From the NCBI RefSeq assembly GCF_017303155.1, contig NZ_JAEKJR010000002.1, positions 1,674,001-1,738,000 of the forward strand: 64,000 nt of DNA, in the 5' to 3' direction. Origin of the DNA: Microbulbifer salipaludis. Its GTDB lineage: Bacteria > Pseudomonadota > Gammaproteobacteria > Pseudomonadales > Cellvibrionaceae. Below are positions 17,279-25,891 of the stretch, in pieces. Both the position numbers and the translations under genes were made by a program. Under the pieces are notes generated by a model. The model was given only the letters and a program-made list of their open reading frames with translations. It was not told where the DNA came from and made no database searches. Each line of letters starts with the position of its first letter. The stretch's first letter is position 1.

Positions 17279-17542
17279 ATGCCACTAATTATCCAGTTTA
17301 ATAACATGTTGCTGAACCACTGCAGGTCCGAGGCGCGACAACCTAGCCATCGAGCTTTCCCTTCTCTCTTCTCTCTTCTCTACGGCAATAGACTAATGGA
17401 TGAAAAAATCAGTGGGGACTTAACCCGCTTTGTTATTCAGGCAGCTCCACCGGCAAGCAGGTCGTGTGTTTCACTTGATCCAAAACAAAGAGGGTTTGCG
17501 CATCCTTTATTTCGGGAAACCCTCGTAGCGTTTTTAAAATAA
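17279..17542 (+). CDS. Possible small or truncated gene overlapping the Lrp gene
   Basis: An ATG at 17279 follows an excellent AAGGAG at good spacing, and an AT-rich region with TTATAA lies upstream. The 87-codon frame starts MPLIIQFNNMLLNHC, contains a pyrimidine-rich run (TTCTCTTCTCTC) and runs antisense into the Lrp gene. The protein resembles nothing I know. It may be the preserved 5' end of a lost gene. Low confidence as a real product. Confidence 0.2.
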   Translation: MPLIIQFNNMLLNHCRSEARQPSHRAFPSLFSLLYGNRLMDEKISGDLTRFVIQAAPPASRSCVSLDPKQRGFAHPLFRETLVAFLK

Positions 17543-17900
17543 ATTGTGACAATTCTTTGTTATTTCTCGCCACCACCTTCATTAAGTGATCATACTGTCC
17601 GGACAATGAATAACACTCCAAAATGAGCGGATGGGCTTGCACAGCCGCTTTAAAGCCGTCAAATTCCGCTTCATTATTCTGATTAATACTCACTTGAACA
17701 AATGCGACCACCCCAAACCCCGCCTTTTCATCATCTAAAATCGCGCTATAACGTTTAATGATACCCCGCTCTTCCAGACTTTTAGTGCGTCTCAGGCAAG
17801 TAGACTCAGACATATGAATTTTTTTTGCCAATTCCGCGATCGGTAAGCGACCGTTGTCTTGCAGGGTTGTTAGCACCTTTTTGTCTTGCTTGGTAAGCAT
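17433..17900 (-). CDS. Lrp/AsnC family transcriptional regulator
   Basis: A 155-residue regulator with an N-terminal winged helix-turn-helix (LTKQDKKVLTTLQDNGRL, then AELAKKIHMSESTCLRR) and a C-terminal ligand-binding RAM domain (FKAAVQAHPLILECYSLSGQYDH, then LRGFPEIKDAQT). The usual length is 150-165. The ATG at 17900 follows AAGGATGACGCC and starts at the family-typical position; an upstream in-frame GTG is not needed. It is divergent from an OsmC-type gene 135 bases away, which it may control. The ligand is probably an amino acid, but which one cannot be told. Confidence 0.88.
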   Translation of the reverse strand: MLTKQDKKVLTTLQDNGRLPIAELAKKIHMSESTCLRRTKSLEERGIIKRYSAILDDEKAGFGVVAFVQVSINQNNEAEFDGFKAAVQAHPLILECYSLSGQYDHLMKVVARNNKELSQFILKTLRGFPEIKDAQTLFVLDQVKHTTCLPVELPE

Positions 17901-18035
17901 GGCGTCATCCTTCAAAAATTGCATATATTTGAAGGATACCACCACAATATGGACAGAAAAAGAATGTTTTGACGAAATCGCCCACCAGTTTTCCCATAAA
18001 ATTTACGTACAAATCAACGGCCACGAGCACACCCT

Positions 18036-18632
18036 ATGACCGAAAAAACGAATTACCATGTTGGGGAATTCAGCAATCAACAACCGTTAATCACGCAATA
18101 TCAACCATCTAAATTCGCAAAGGCCAAACACCCTGAGCCCTACCGATTTGAGGTGAATTTGAGCGCAGAGGCAGGTAAAAAACAAAGAAAACAGGGGGTT
18201 GTTTCGGTCAACATCCCAGGCTTTAGTCCTGTAAAATTGTATTGCGATGAACAGCCACCTGTCGGGGACGACACCGCGCCGCCACCTTTAGCATTTTTTG
18301 CCGCCGGTATAGGCTTCTGCCTAATGACGCACCTTACCGACATCCTTACCGCGCGTAAAATTCAGGTGGACAATTTAAAGCTCGAGCAGCGCATTGTGTT
18401 TAGGACAAACCTTGGCCATATGCGCGAACATGGATACATGACAAATGGTGGTTGTGACGTGGTAGAAACGCACGTGATTATCGATAGCCCCGAGTCAGAG
18501 CATAAGATAAAAGATCTACTTGATGAGGCAGAAAATGGTTGCATGGCACACTATGCCCTAAGAAATCCAATCCCCTGGTCAACCCGCCTTATCTACAATG
18601 GCAACGAGGTTATCAGCAGACAGGGCGCTTAA
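18036..18632 (+). CDS. OsmC family peroxiredoxin-like protein
   Basis: A 198-residue OsmC/Ohr-fold protein. Two conserved cysteines are in place, one in AAGIGFCLMTHL and one in AENGCMAHYAL, as expected for thiol-dependent hydroperoxide reductases. PPPLAFFAAGIGFC, and VIIDSPESEHKI before the second cysteine, are family-typical. The N-terminal ~60 residues are longer than in short OsmC proteins. It is divergent from the Lrp regulator and ends before a terminator. Confidence 0.82.
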   Translation: MTEKTNYHVGEFSNQQPLITQYQPSKFAKAKHPEPYRFEVNLSAEAGKKQRKQGVVSVNIPGFSPVKLYCDEQPPVGDDTAPPPLAFFAAGIGFCLMTHLTDILTARKIQVDNLKLEQRIVFRTNLGHMREHGYMTNGGCDVVETHVIIDSPESEHKIKDLLDEAENGCMAHYALRNPIPWSTRLIYNGNEVISRQGA

Positions 18633-18693
18633 AACGACACACGCTCTGCTCCCTTGCAGTGACGATATATCAGTGTCCCCCCAGCCAAAAAAA

Positions 18694-18728
18694 GAAAAAA
18701 GCGAGCCCCTCTTCAGGTTCGCTTTTTC
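18694..18728. terminator. Bidirectional terminator between OsmC and prpF
   Basis: Stem AGCGAGCC/GGTTCGCT (18700-18707 and 18716-18723, one G-T pair) with an 8-base loop. It is flanked by an A run on one side and TTTTT on the other, so it can serve the plus-strand OsmC gene and the minus-strand prp operon. Confidence 0.75.
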
Positions 18729-18790
18729 GACTTCCCAAATTAACCCAAACTGTATTTATCACTATTCGAGGGTCCTTCCCCAAAGTGACG

Positions 18791-19984
18791 CTAGAGGCAG
18801 CCTCTAGGCACCCGCACCCAACCCTCCATCAATATCCGCGCACTGCGGCTCATGATGGCCTTAGTTGCCGTCCACTGCCCATTTACGACTTCCGCTTCCG
18901 CACCAACCCGCAAGGTGCCGGACGGATGCCCGAAAGTTACGGCATTGCGCTCCCCTCCCCCAGCAGCCAGATTGACCAGGGTACCGGGAATGGCGGCGGC
19001 AGTGCCGATGGCGACGGCGGCGGTTCCCATCATGGCGTGGTGCAGTTTCCCCATGGACAGGGCGCGCACCAGCAGGTCGATTTCACCTGCGTCCACTTGC
19101 TTGCCACTGGAGGCCGCATAGCCTTTGGCCGGCGCGACAAACGCGATCTTGGGGGTATGCTGGCGAGCGGCGGCCTCTTCCACCTTTTCGATCAGGCCCA
19201 TCTTGACCGCGCCGTAGGCTCGGATGGTTTCAAACATGGCCAGGGCCTTGTCGTCACCGTTGATGGCTTCCTGCAGTTCGGTGCCGGTGTAACCGATATC
19301 CGCCGCATTGACGAAGATGGTCGGGATGCCGGCGTTGATCATGGTGGCTTTCAGGGTGCCGACGCCCCGCACCTCTAAATCGTCCACCAGGTTGCCGGTG
19401 GGGAACATCGCCCCTTCGCCATCCGCCGGGTCCATGAATTCGATCTGCACTTCGGCCGCCGGGAAGGTGACGCCGTCCAGTTCGAAATTACCGGTCTCCT
19501 GCACTTCCCCATTGGTGATGGGTACGTGGGCGATGATGGTTTTTTTGATGTTGGCCTGCCAGATGCGCACGGTGCAGATGCCGTTTTGCGGAATACGCTC
19601 GGCATCCACAAAACCGCTGTTGATGGCGAAGGCACCGACGGCGGCGGTGAGGTTGCCGCAGTTGCCGGACCAGTCTACGAATGGCTTGTCGATGGAGACC
19701 TGGCCGAACAGGTAATCAACGTCATGATTTGGCTGCTCGCTCTTCGACAGGATGACGGTTTTGCTGGTGCTGGAGGTGGCGCCGCCCATGCCGTCGGTGT
19801 GTTTGCCGTAGGGGTCGGGGCTGCCGATTACGCGGAGTAGCAGGTTGTCTCTGGCTTGGCCTGGGGTTTGGGCGGGTTCTGGGAGGTCTTGTAGGCGGAA
19901 GAAGACGCCTTTGCTGGTGCCGCCGCGCATGTAGGTGGCTGGGATTTTGATTTGGGGGGGAAAGATTTGGGGTGCGGAGGTCAT
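18791..19984 (-). CDS. prpF: 2-methylaconitate cis-trans isomerase PrpF
   Basis: Works with AcnD in the methylcitrate cycle, isomerising the 2-methylaconitate that AcnD produces. The 397-residue protein begins with PATYMRGGTSKGVFF and contains DGMGGATSSTSK and WSGNCGNLTAAVGAFAI, the latter with an active-site cysteine. ATG 19984 was chosen because the family starts just before QIKIPATYMRGG. It is the last gene of the operon and is separated from acnD by a cluster of REP-like repeats. Confidence 0.95.
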   Translation of the reverse strand: MTSAPQIFPPQIKIPATYMRGGTSKGVFFRLQDLPEPAQTPGQARDNLLLRVIGSPDPYGKHTDGMGGATSSTSKTVILSKSEQPNHDVDYLFGQVSIDKPFVDWSGNCGNLTAAVGAFAINSGFVDAERIPQNGICTVRIWQANIKKTIIAHVPITNGEVQETGNFELDGVTFPAAEVQIEFMDPADGEGAMFPTGNLVDDLEVRGVGTLKATMINAGIPTIFVNAADIGYTGTELQEAINGDDKALAMFETIRAYGAVKMGLIEKVEEAAARQHTPKIAFVAPAKGYAASSGKQVDAGEIDLLVRALSMGKLHHAMMGTAAVAIGTAAAIPGTLVNLAAGGGERNAVTFGHPSGTLRVGAEAEVVNGQWTATKAIMSRSARILMEGWVRVPRGCL

Positions 19985-20013
19985 TGATGAGTCTCGCGGG
20001 TTTGTTTTTTGGG

Positions 20014-20127
20014 TTGTAGGAGCCTGCTTGCAGGCGAACAGGTTAGTGCTTTGTAGCTGTTCGCTTGCAAGCAAGCTCCTACGAGGAGCTTCGTAGGGGG
20101 TGTTCGCCTGCAGGGCAGGCTCCTACA
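20014..20127. repeat. REP-like cluster, family A, between acnD and prpF
   Basis: Three related units: TTGTAGGAGCCTGCTTGCAG... (20014-20042), an inverted copy CTGTTCGCTTGCAAGC... (20057-20082) and a second inverted copy TGTTCGCCTGCAGGGCAGGC... (20101-20127). The units share GTAGGAGC and GGCGAACA ends. The pair can fold into a long hairpin with a loop containing TGCTTTGTAG. They resemble Pseudomonas-type REP elements. Confidence 0.85.
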
Positions 20128-20129
20128 AG

Positions 20130-22739
20130 TTAGGCTCTTGCTTCGGACTCCAGGAAGTCGTTGGCGAAGCGTTGTAGGACGCCGCCGGCTTCGTAGATGG
20201 AGACTTCTTCCTGGGTGTCGAGGCGGCACTTTACTGGGGCTTCTACGGTTTCGCCGTCTTTGCGGTGAATCAGAAGTGTCAGGGTTGTGCCTGGGGTGCG
20301 GTCGCCGATGACGTCGTAGGTTTCGGTTCCGTCCAATCGCAAGGTCTCGCGGGTGGTGCCGGGCTGGAATTCCAGCGGCAGCACGCCCATGCCGATCAGG
20401 TTGGTGCGGTGAATGCGTTCGAAGCCTTCGGCCACGATTGCTTCGACACCGGCTAGGCGCACGCCCTTCGCGGCCCAGTCGCGGGAGGAGCCCTGGCCGT
20501 AGTCGGCGCCGGCAATGATGATCAGCGGCTGCTTGCGGTCCATGTAAGTTTCGATGGCTTCCCACATGCGGGTGACCTTGCCTTCTGGCTCGATGCGGGC
20601 GAGAGAGCCCTGCTTCACTGCACCGTTGTCGTCGCGCACCATCTCGTTCAACAGTTTCGGGTTGGCGAAGGTGGCGCGCTGGGCGGTGAGGTGATCGCCG
20701 CGGTGCGTCGCATACGAGTTGAAGTCCTCTTCCGGCAGGCCCATTTTCGCCAGGTATTCACCGGCGGCACTGCTGGCCAGGATCGCGTTGGACGGCGAGA
20801 GGTGGTCAGTGGTGATGTTGTCACCCAGCACCGCCAGCGGGCGCATGCCTTTCAGGCTGCGCTCACCTGCCATCGCTCCTTCCCCCTCTTCATCCCAATA
20901 GGGCGGGCGGCGGATGTAGGTGCTCATCGGGCGCCAGTTGTACAGCGGCTCGCCCTTCTCTGCTTCCGCTTTGCTCAGGTCAAACATCGGGATGTAGACC
21001 TCGCGGAACTGCTCGGGCTTCACGCTCTGTTTGACGATCGCGTCGATCTCCTCGTCGCTCGGCCAGATGTCTTTCAGGGTCACCGGGTTGCCGTCTTTGT
21101 CGTGGCCCAGTACATCTTTTTCGATATCGAAGCGGATGGTGCCGGCGATGGCGTAGGCAACGACCAACGGCGGTGAAGCCAAAAAGGCCTGCTTGGCGTA
21201 GGGATGGATACGGCCATCGAAGTTGCGGTTGCCGGACAGTACGGCAGTGGCGTACAGGTCGCGGTCGATGACTTCTTGCTGGATTTTCGGGTCCAGCGCG
21301 CCGCTCATGCCGTTACAGGTGGTGCAGGCAAAGGCAACCACATCGAAGCCCTGTTGCTGCAGCTCCGGCAGCAGGTCGGCTTCTTCCAGGTACATTTTTA
21401 CGGTTTTGGAACCGGGTGCCAGGGAGGTTTTCACCCAGGGCTTGCGGGTGAGGCCGAGTTTGTTGGCGTTGCGCGCGATCAGGCCCGCGGCAATCATGTT
21501 ACGCGGGTTGCTGGTGTTGGTGCAGCTGGTGATCGCGGCGATGATCACTGCGCCGTCCGGCATCTCGCCTTCTTTCTCTTCCCATTCCTTGGCAATACCA
21601 CGGTTGGCCAGTTCGGACACCGGCAGCAGTGCGTGTGGGTTGGATGGGCCGGCAAGGTTGCGGCCTACGGTGGAGAGGTCGAACTTGAGTACGCGCTCGT
21701 ATTCGGCTCCCTTTAAAGTGTCTGCCCAGAGGCCGGTTTCCTTCGCGAACTTTTCTACCAGGGCTACCTGCTCGTCGTCGCGGCCGGTGAGCTTCAGATA
21801 GTCGATGGTCTGCTCGTCGATGGCGAACATACCGGCGGTGGCGCCGTACTCGGGCGTCATGTTGGCGATGGTGGCGCGGTCGCCCAGGCTCAGGCTGGAG
21901 GCGCCTTCGCCGAAGAATTCGAGATACGCACCCACTACGCGCTCGCGGCGCAGGAATTCGGTCAGCGCCAGTACCATGTCGGTGCCGGTGATACCGGGCT
22001 GCAGTTTGCCGGTCAGCTCGACGCCGACGATGTCGGGCAGGCGCATGTAGGAGGCGCGGCCGAGCATGACGCTTTCGGCCTCTAAACCGCCCACGCCCAC
22101 GGAGATGACGCCGAGCGCATCCACCATCGGGGTGTGGCTGTCGGTGCCGACGCAGGTATCCGGGAAGGCGACACCCTCTTTCACCTGCACCACCGGAGAC
22201 ATTTTCTCCAGGTTGATCTGGTGCATGATGCCGTTGCCGGGAGGGATGACGTCGACGTTTTCAAATGCGGTTTTGGTCCAGTTGATGAAGTGGAAGCGGT
22301 CTTCGTTGCGGCGCTCTTCCACGGCGCGGTTCTTTTCGAACGCGTCTTTTTCAAAACCGGGGTGCTCGACGGCCAGGGAGTGGTCGACGATCAGCTGGGT
22401 GGGCACGACCGGGTTTACCTTGGCGGGGTCACCGCCCTTCTCGGCGATGGCGTCGCGCAGGCCGGCGAGGTCCACCAGTGCGGTCTGGCCGAGAATATCG
22501 TGGCAGACGACGCGCGCGGGGAACCAGGGGAAGTCGAGGTCGCGCTTGCGTTCGATGATCTGCTTGAGGGCATCGGTGAGTTTTTCTGGCTCGCAGCGAC
22601 GCACGAGGTTTTCTGCCAGGATACGGGAGGTATACGGCAGTTTTTCATAGCTACCCGGCTGAATGTTTTCGACCGCTTCTCTTGTGTCGAAATAATCCAG
22701 GTCTGTGCCGGGGAGTTTTTTGCGGAATTCGGTGTTCAT
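20130..22739 (-). CDS. acnD: Fe/S-dependent 2-methylisocitrate dehydratase AcnD
   Basis: Aconitase-family enzyme that dehydrates 2-methylcitrate in propionate catabolism. The 869-residue protein has the three cluster cysteines in SCTNTSNP and CTTCNG, plus VGTDSHTPM, GRIHPYAKQAF and the swivel-domain motif YGQGSSRDWAAKG. ATG 22739 starts MNTEFRKKLPGT, the family-typical beginning. A longer open frame upstream runs through a REP element and is not real. AcnD with PrpF replaces PrpD in many gammaproteobacteria. Confidence 0.95.
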   Translation of the reverse strand: MNTEFRKKLPGTDLDYFDTREAVENIQPGSYEKLPYTSRILAENLVRRCEPEKLTDALKQIIERKRDLDFPWFPARVVCHDILGQTALVDLAGLRDAIAEKGGDPAKVNPVVPTQLIVDHSLAVEHPGFEKDAFEKNRAVEERRNEDRFHFINWTKTAFENVDVIPPGNGIMHQINLEKMSPVVQVKEGVAFPDTCVGTDSHTPMVDALGVISVGVGGLEAESVMLGRASYMRLPDIVGVELTGKLQPGITGTDMVLALTEFLRRERVVGAYLEFFGEGASSLSLGDRATIANMTPEYGATAGMFAIDEQTIDYLKLTGRDDEQVALVEKFAKETGLWADTLKGAEYERVLKFDLSTVGRNLAGPSNPHALLPVSELANRGIAKEWEEKEGEMPDGAVIIAAITSCTNTSNPRNMIAAGLIARNANKLGLTRKPWVKTSLAPGSKTVKMYLEEADLLPELQQQGFDVVAFACTTCNGMSGALDPKIQQEVIDRDLYATAVLSGNRNFDGRIHPYAKQAFLASPPLVVAYAIAGTIRFDIEKDVLGHDKDGNPVTLKDIWPSDEEIDAIVKQSVKPEQFREVYIPMFDLSKAEAEKGEPLYNWRPMSTYIRRPPYWDEEGEGAMAGERSLKGMRPLAVLGDNITTDHLSPSNAILASSAAGEYLAKMGLPEEDFNSYATHRGDHLTAQRATFANPKLLNEMVRDDNGAVKQGSLARIEPEGKVTRMWEAIETYMDRKQPLIIIAGADYGQGSSRDWAAKGVRLAGVEAIVAEGFERIHRTNLIGMGVLPLEFQPGTTRETLRLDGTETYDVIGDRTPGTTLTLLIHRKDGETVEAPVKCRLDTQEEVSIYEAGGVLQRFANDFLESEARA

Positions 22740-22769
22740 GTCAATCACGCTCGGATTGGAATCAGGCTC

Positions 22770-22840
22770 GCCGTAGGGCGGATAAGCGAATGCGCATCCG
22801 CCGCGATGGTTGGTGGATGCGCTTTGCTTATCCACCCTAC
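22770..22840. repeat. REP-like inverted pair, family B, between prpC and acnD
   Basis: CGTAGGGCGGATAAGCG... (22772-22802) and its inverted relative GGTGGATGCGCTTTGC... ending CCACCCTAC (22811-22840). Related GTAGGGTGGATAAGCG... elements are scattered through many gammaproteobacterial genomes. Confidence 0.8.
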
Positions 22841-22859
22841 TGCTGTGTGCGCTGCAAAA

Positions 22860-22923
22860 GCCTGCCTTACAGGCGAACAGTCTTGTGCTTTGTAGCTGTT
22901 CGCTTGCGCGGCAAGCTCCTGCA
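22860..22923. repeat. REP-like pair, family A, after acnD/prpC gap
   Basis: GCCTGCCTTACAGGCGAACA (22860-22879) and an inverted unit CTGTTCGCTTGCGCGG...CTCCTGCA (22896-22923) around a loop containing TGCTTTGTAG, the same loop as in the cluster at 20014. The copies have diverged in the stem but keep the GGCGAACA end. Confidence 0.8.
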
Positions 22924-22933
22924 TGTGCGCGGT

Positions 22934-24061
22934 TTAGCCGCGTTCTGAAATCGGCGTTACTTTACGCGGCTCTGGGCCGACGTACTCGGCACTCGGGCGG
23001 ATGATGCGGTTGTCGGCGCGCTGTTCGAATACGTGGGCGGCCCAGCCGGTTACGCGGGACATTACGAAGATCGGCGTAAACAGTTTGGTGGGGATGCCCA
23101 TGAAGTGGTACGCGGAGGCGTGGAAAAAGTCGGCGTTACAGAACAGCTTCTTCTCGCGCCACATGACTTGTTCGCAGCGTACGGATACCGGGTACAGCAC
23201 GTCGTCGCCGACGTCGGCAGCCAGCTTCTCGGACCACTGCTTGATGATGGCGTTGCGCGGGTCGGATTCGGTGTAGACCGCGTGGCCGAAGCCCATGATT
23301 TTTTCCTTGCGCTCCAGCATGCCCAGCAGTTCTTTTTCGGCTTCGTCGGCAGAGGAGAAACGCTCGATCAGTTCCATCGCCGCTTCGTTGGCGCCACCGT
23401 GCAGCGGGCCGCGCAGGGAACCGATGGCGCCGGTGATGCAGCTGAACAGGTCAGACAGGGTGGAGGCACAGACGCGCGCGGTGAAGGTGGAGGCGTTGAA
23501 CTCGTGCTCTGCATAGAGGATCAGGGAGACGTTCATTACCTGTGCGTGCAGGTCGTTGGGCTTTTCGCCGCGCAGCATATGCAGGAAGTGGCCGCCGATG
23601 GAGTCGTCATCGGTTTCGGTTTCGATGCGCACGCCGTCGTGGGTGAAGCGATACCAGTAACAGATGATGGACGGGAATGCGGCCAGCAGGCGGTTGGCGC
23701 GGTCCTGTTGCTGTTCAAACGATTCTTCGCCTTCCAGGTTGCCCAGCATGGAGCAGCCGGTGCGCATGACGTCCATGGGGTGTGCGTCGGCGGGGATGCG
23801 CTCCAGCACTTCGCGCAGGGCCTGCGGCAGGCCGCGCATGGTTTTCAGGGTGCCTTTGTAGTCCGCCAGCTGGGCGACGGTGGGCAATTCGCCGTTAAAG
23901 ATCAGGTAGGCAACTTCTTCGAACTCGCAGTGTTCTGCCAGGTCTTTGACGTCGTAGCCGCAGTAGGTCAGGCCGGAGCCGGATACGCCTACGGTGGACA
24001 GTGCGGTTTTACCAGCGACCTGGCCGCGAAGGCCTGCTCCGCCAACTTTTTTCTCTGCCAT
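22934..24061 (-). CDS. prpC: 2-methylcitrate synthase
   Basis: Condenses propionyl-CoA with oxaloacetate. The 375-residue citrate-synthase fold shows RGPLHGGANE and GFGHAVY with the catalytic histidines and CNADFFHASAYH with the catalytic Asp. GEESFEQQQDRA and IICYWYRF are typical of PrpC rather than GltA. The start MAEKKVGGAGLRGQ follows an AAGGGGAA ribosome site. It lies between prpB and acnD, with REP-like repeats in both gaps. Confidence 0.95.
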   Translation of the reverse strand: MAEKKVGGAGLRGQVAGKTALSTVGVSGSGLTYCGYDVKDLAEHCEFEEVAYLIFNGELPTVAQLADYKGTLKTMRGLPQALREVLERIPADAHPMDVMRTGCSMLGNLEGEESFEQQQDRANRLLAAFPSIICYWYRFTHDGVRIETETDDDSIGGHFLHMLRGEKPNDLHAQVMNVSLILYAEHEFNASTFTARVCASTLSDLFSCITGAIGSLRGPLHGGANEAAMELIERFSSADEAEKELLGMLERKEKIMGFGHAVYTESDPRNAIIKQWSEKLAADVGDDVLYPVSVRCEQVMWREKKLFCNADFFHASAYHFMGIPTKLFTPIFVMSRVTGWAAHVFEQRADNRIIRPSAEYVGPEPRKVTPISERG

Positions 24062-24090
24062 CGTTATTTCCCCTTTATCTCTTTGTGAAT

Positions 24091-24223
24091 GGTGGATGCG
24101 CTTTGCTTATCCACCCTACGGGTTTGGATTCGTGTCTCTTGCCTGGTGGATGCGCTGCGCTTATCCAACCTACGGGTTCGGGGTTTCCGATTTTGTAGGG
24201 GGGATAAGCGCAGCGCATCCACC
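24091..24223. repeat. REP-like cluster, family B, between prpB and prpC
   Basis: Two direct units GGTGGATGCGCTTTGCTTAT... (24091-24120) and GGTGGATGCGCTGCGCTTAT... (24145-24174), and one inverted unit ending GCAGCGCATCCACC (24195-24223). The direct and inverted units can pair into alternative hairpins. Confidence 0.85.
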
Positions 24224-24235
24224 AATATTTACCGC

Positions 24236-25114
24236 TTACTTTTTGAAGAGCGCGTCGAGCTTGTCTTCGAACTCGTGGTAGTTCAGGTAGTCGTACAGTT
24301 CGGCGCGGGTCTGCATGGTGTCGACCACCGCTTGCTGGTCGCCATTGGCCAGGATGCTGGTGTAGACGTTTTCCGCGGCCTTGTTCATGGCGCGGAAGGC
24401 GGACAGCGGGTACAGCACCATGTCGGCACCGGATTCGCCCAGCTCGGCCTTGTTGTACAGCTTGGTTTTGCCGAACTCGGTGATGTTGGCGAGGATCGGT
24501 ACGTTCAGTGCGTCTTTGAACGCGCGGTAGTGTTCCAGTTCGGTCACGGCTTCGGCGAAGATGCCGTCGGCGCCGGCTTCGATGCAGGCCTGGGCGCGTT
24601 CGATAGCGGCTTCCAGGCCTTCCTGCGCGAAGGCGTCGGTGCGGGCCATGATGAAGAAGTCGTCGTCGGTGCGCGCGTCAACGGCGGCCTTGATGCGGTC
24701 GACCATTTCCGCTTTGGAGACAATCTCTTTGTTCGGGCGGTGGCCGCAACGCTTCTGCGCAACCTGGTCTTCGATATGTACCGCGGCAGCGCCGGCGCGG
24801 ATCATTTCCTTGATGGTGCGGGCAATGTTGAACGCCCCACCCCAGCCGGTATCGATATCCACCAGCAGCGGCAGGCTGGAGGCGGCGGTAATGCGGCGTA
24901 CGTCTTCCAGTACGTTTTCGAGGCTGGTCATACCCAGGTCCGGCAGGCCGTAGGAGGCATTCGCCACACCGGCACCGGACAGGTAGATGGCCTGGTGGCC
25001 GATGCGCTCGGCCATGATGGCGGTGTAGGCGTTGATGGTGCCCACGACCTGCAGTGGCTGCTTGTCTTTCAGGGCCTGGCGAAAGCGTGCGCCGGCGGAT
25101 TCTGTTCTGCTCAT
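24236..25114 (-). CDS. prpB: 2-methylisocitrate lyase
   Basis: Cleaves 2-methylisocitrate to pyruvate and succinate, the last step of the methylcitrate cycle. The 292-residue isocitrate-lyase-family protein has the active-site motif [10 protein letters not shown], plus [17 protein letters not shown] and VHIEDQ for Mg2+ and substrate binding. ATG 25114 was preferred because AGGGG lies seven bases upstream and [15 protein letters not shown] aligns with the family N terminus. An ATG at 25135 would add seven residues. Confidence 0.95.
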   Translation of the reverse strand: MSRTESAGARFRQALKDKQPLQVVGTINAYTAIMAERIGHQAIYLSGAGVANASYGLPDLGMTSLENVLEDVRRITAASSLPLLVDIDTGWGGAFNIARTIKEMIRAGAAAVHIEDQVAQKRCGHRPNKEIVSKAEMVDRIKAAVDARTDDDFFIMARTDAFAQEGLEAAIERAQACIEAGADGIFAEAVTELEHYRAFKDALNVPILANITEFGKTKLYNKAELGESGADMVLYPLSAFRAMNKAAENVYTSILANGDQQAVVDTMQTRAELYDYLNYHEFEDKLDALFKK

Positions 25115-25135
25115 AGGCTGCCCCTGTTCTCTCAT

Positions 25136-25891
25136 TTAATCGGTTTGGGAAAGTTTCTTTTCGATGTTGCTGCGCGACGCCCGAATGTGGCGGCGCATCA
25201 GGATTTCGGCCAGTTCGCCGTCGCCGGCTTCGATGGCTTCAATGATGTGGCTGTGTTCGCGGAAGGCGCGGTGCGCGCGCGGGCTGGCCATGCCCAGCTG
25301 GTAGCGGTACATGCGCACGCGGTAGTAAAGCTTGTTGCACAGGGTGTCGATCAGCAGGTCGTTGTGGGAGGCCTGCACGATGCGGAAGTGGAAGTCGAAG
25401 TCCCCTTCTGGCTGGAAATAGGCGGTCCCCTTTTGCAGTTCTTCCTGCTGTTCGTGGCGGGCGAGCATCTGGCGCAGTTCGGCGAGGTCTTCCTGCGAGC
25501 GGTTTTCTGCCGCCAGGCGACAGGCCATGCCTTCAAGCGCCTCACGCACGTCGTAAATTTCCAGCAGGCCGCGTTCGGTGAGGTCGACGACCCGTGCGCC
25601 CACATTGACGCGGCGCTCGATCAGGCTGAGTGATTCCAGGCGCATCAACGCTTCGCGCAGGCTGCCGCGGCTGGCATCAAACCGACGCGCCAGTTCTGGC
25701 TCGCTGATTTTGCTGCCCGCGGCGATCTGGCCCTCGACAATCTCACTGCGCAGGGTGAGGAACAGGCGGTCGGCAAGGCTCTGGGAGCCACGGGCCGCCT
25801 TGGTGCTGCCAGTAGTGCTGTCCGCGTGACCCGCGATATCACTGCTGGCCACGGCACCCTCGGCCGATGTTTTTTGCCCTTGCCCATCCAT
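25136..25891 (-). CDS. GntR family regulator with FCD domain (propionate operon)
   Basis: A 251-residue regulator. After a flexible ~35-residue N terminus comes a winged helix (LADRLFLTLRSEIVEGQIAA, then LARRFDASRGSLREALMRLE). A helical FCD effector domain follows, with the metal-binding pattern FDFHFRI...H. It is the first gene of the prp operon, 21 bases before prpB, so it almost certainly controls propionate use. The effector is probably 2-methylcitrate or a related acid (inferred). Likely autoregulated through TTGTC-ACA sites upstream. Confidence 0.88.
   Translation of the reverse strand: MDGQGQKTSAEGAVASSDIAGHADSTTGSTKAARGSQSLADRLFLTLRSEIVEGQIAAGSKISEPELARRFDASRGSLREALMRLESLSLIERRVNVGARVVDLTERGLLEIYDVREALEGMACRLAAENRSQEDLAELRQMLARHEQQEELQKGTAYFQPEGDFDFHFRIVQASHNDLLIDTLCNKLYYRVRMYRYQLGMASPRAHRAFREHSHIIEAIEAGDGELAEILMRRHIRASRSNIEKKLSQTD

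Noticed and set aside
22740-22835. N-terminal extension of AcnD
   Set aside because: The extra codons translate a REP-like repeat (YPPYGEP), and AcnD proteins start at MNTEFRK-like sequence.
24089-25633. Long plus-strand open frame (514 codons) opposite prpB and the GntR gene
   Set aside because: It is the antisense of two clearly recognised genes; its protein has no motif and its start lies in a REP-like repeat.
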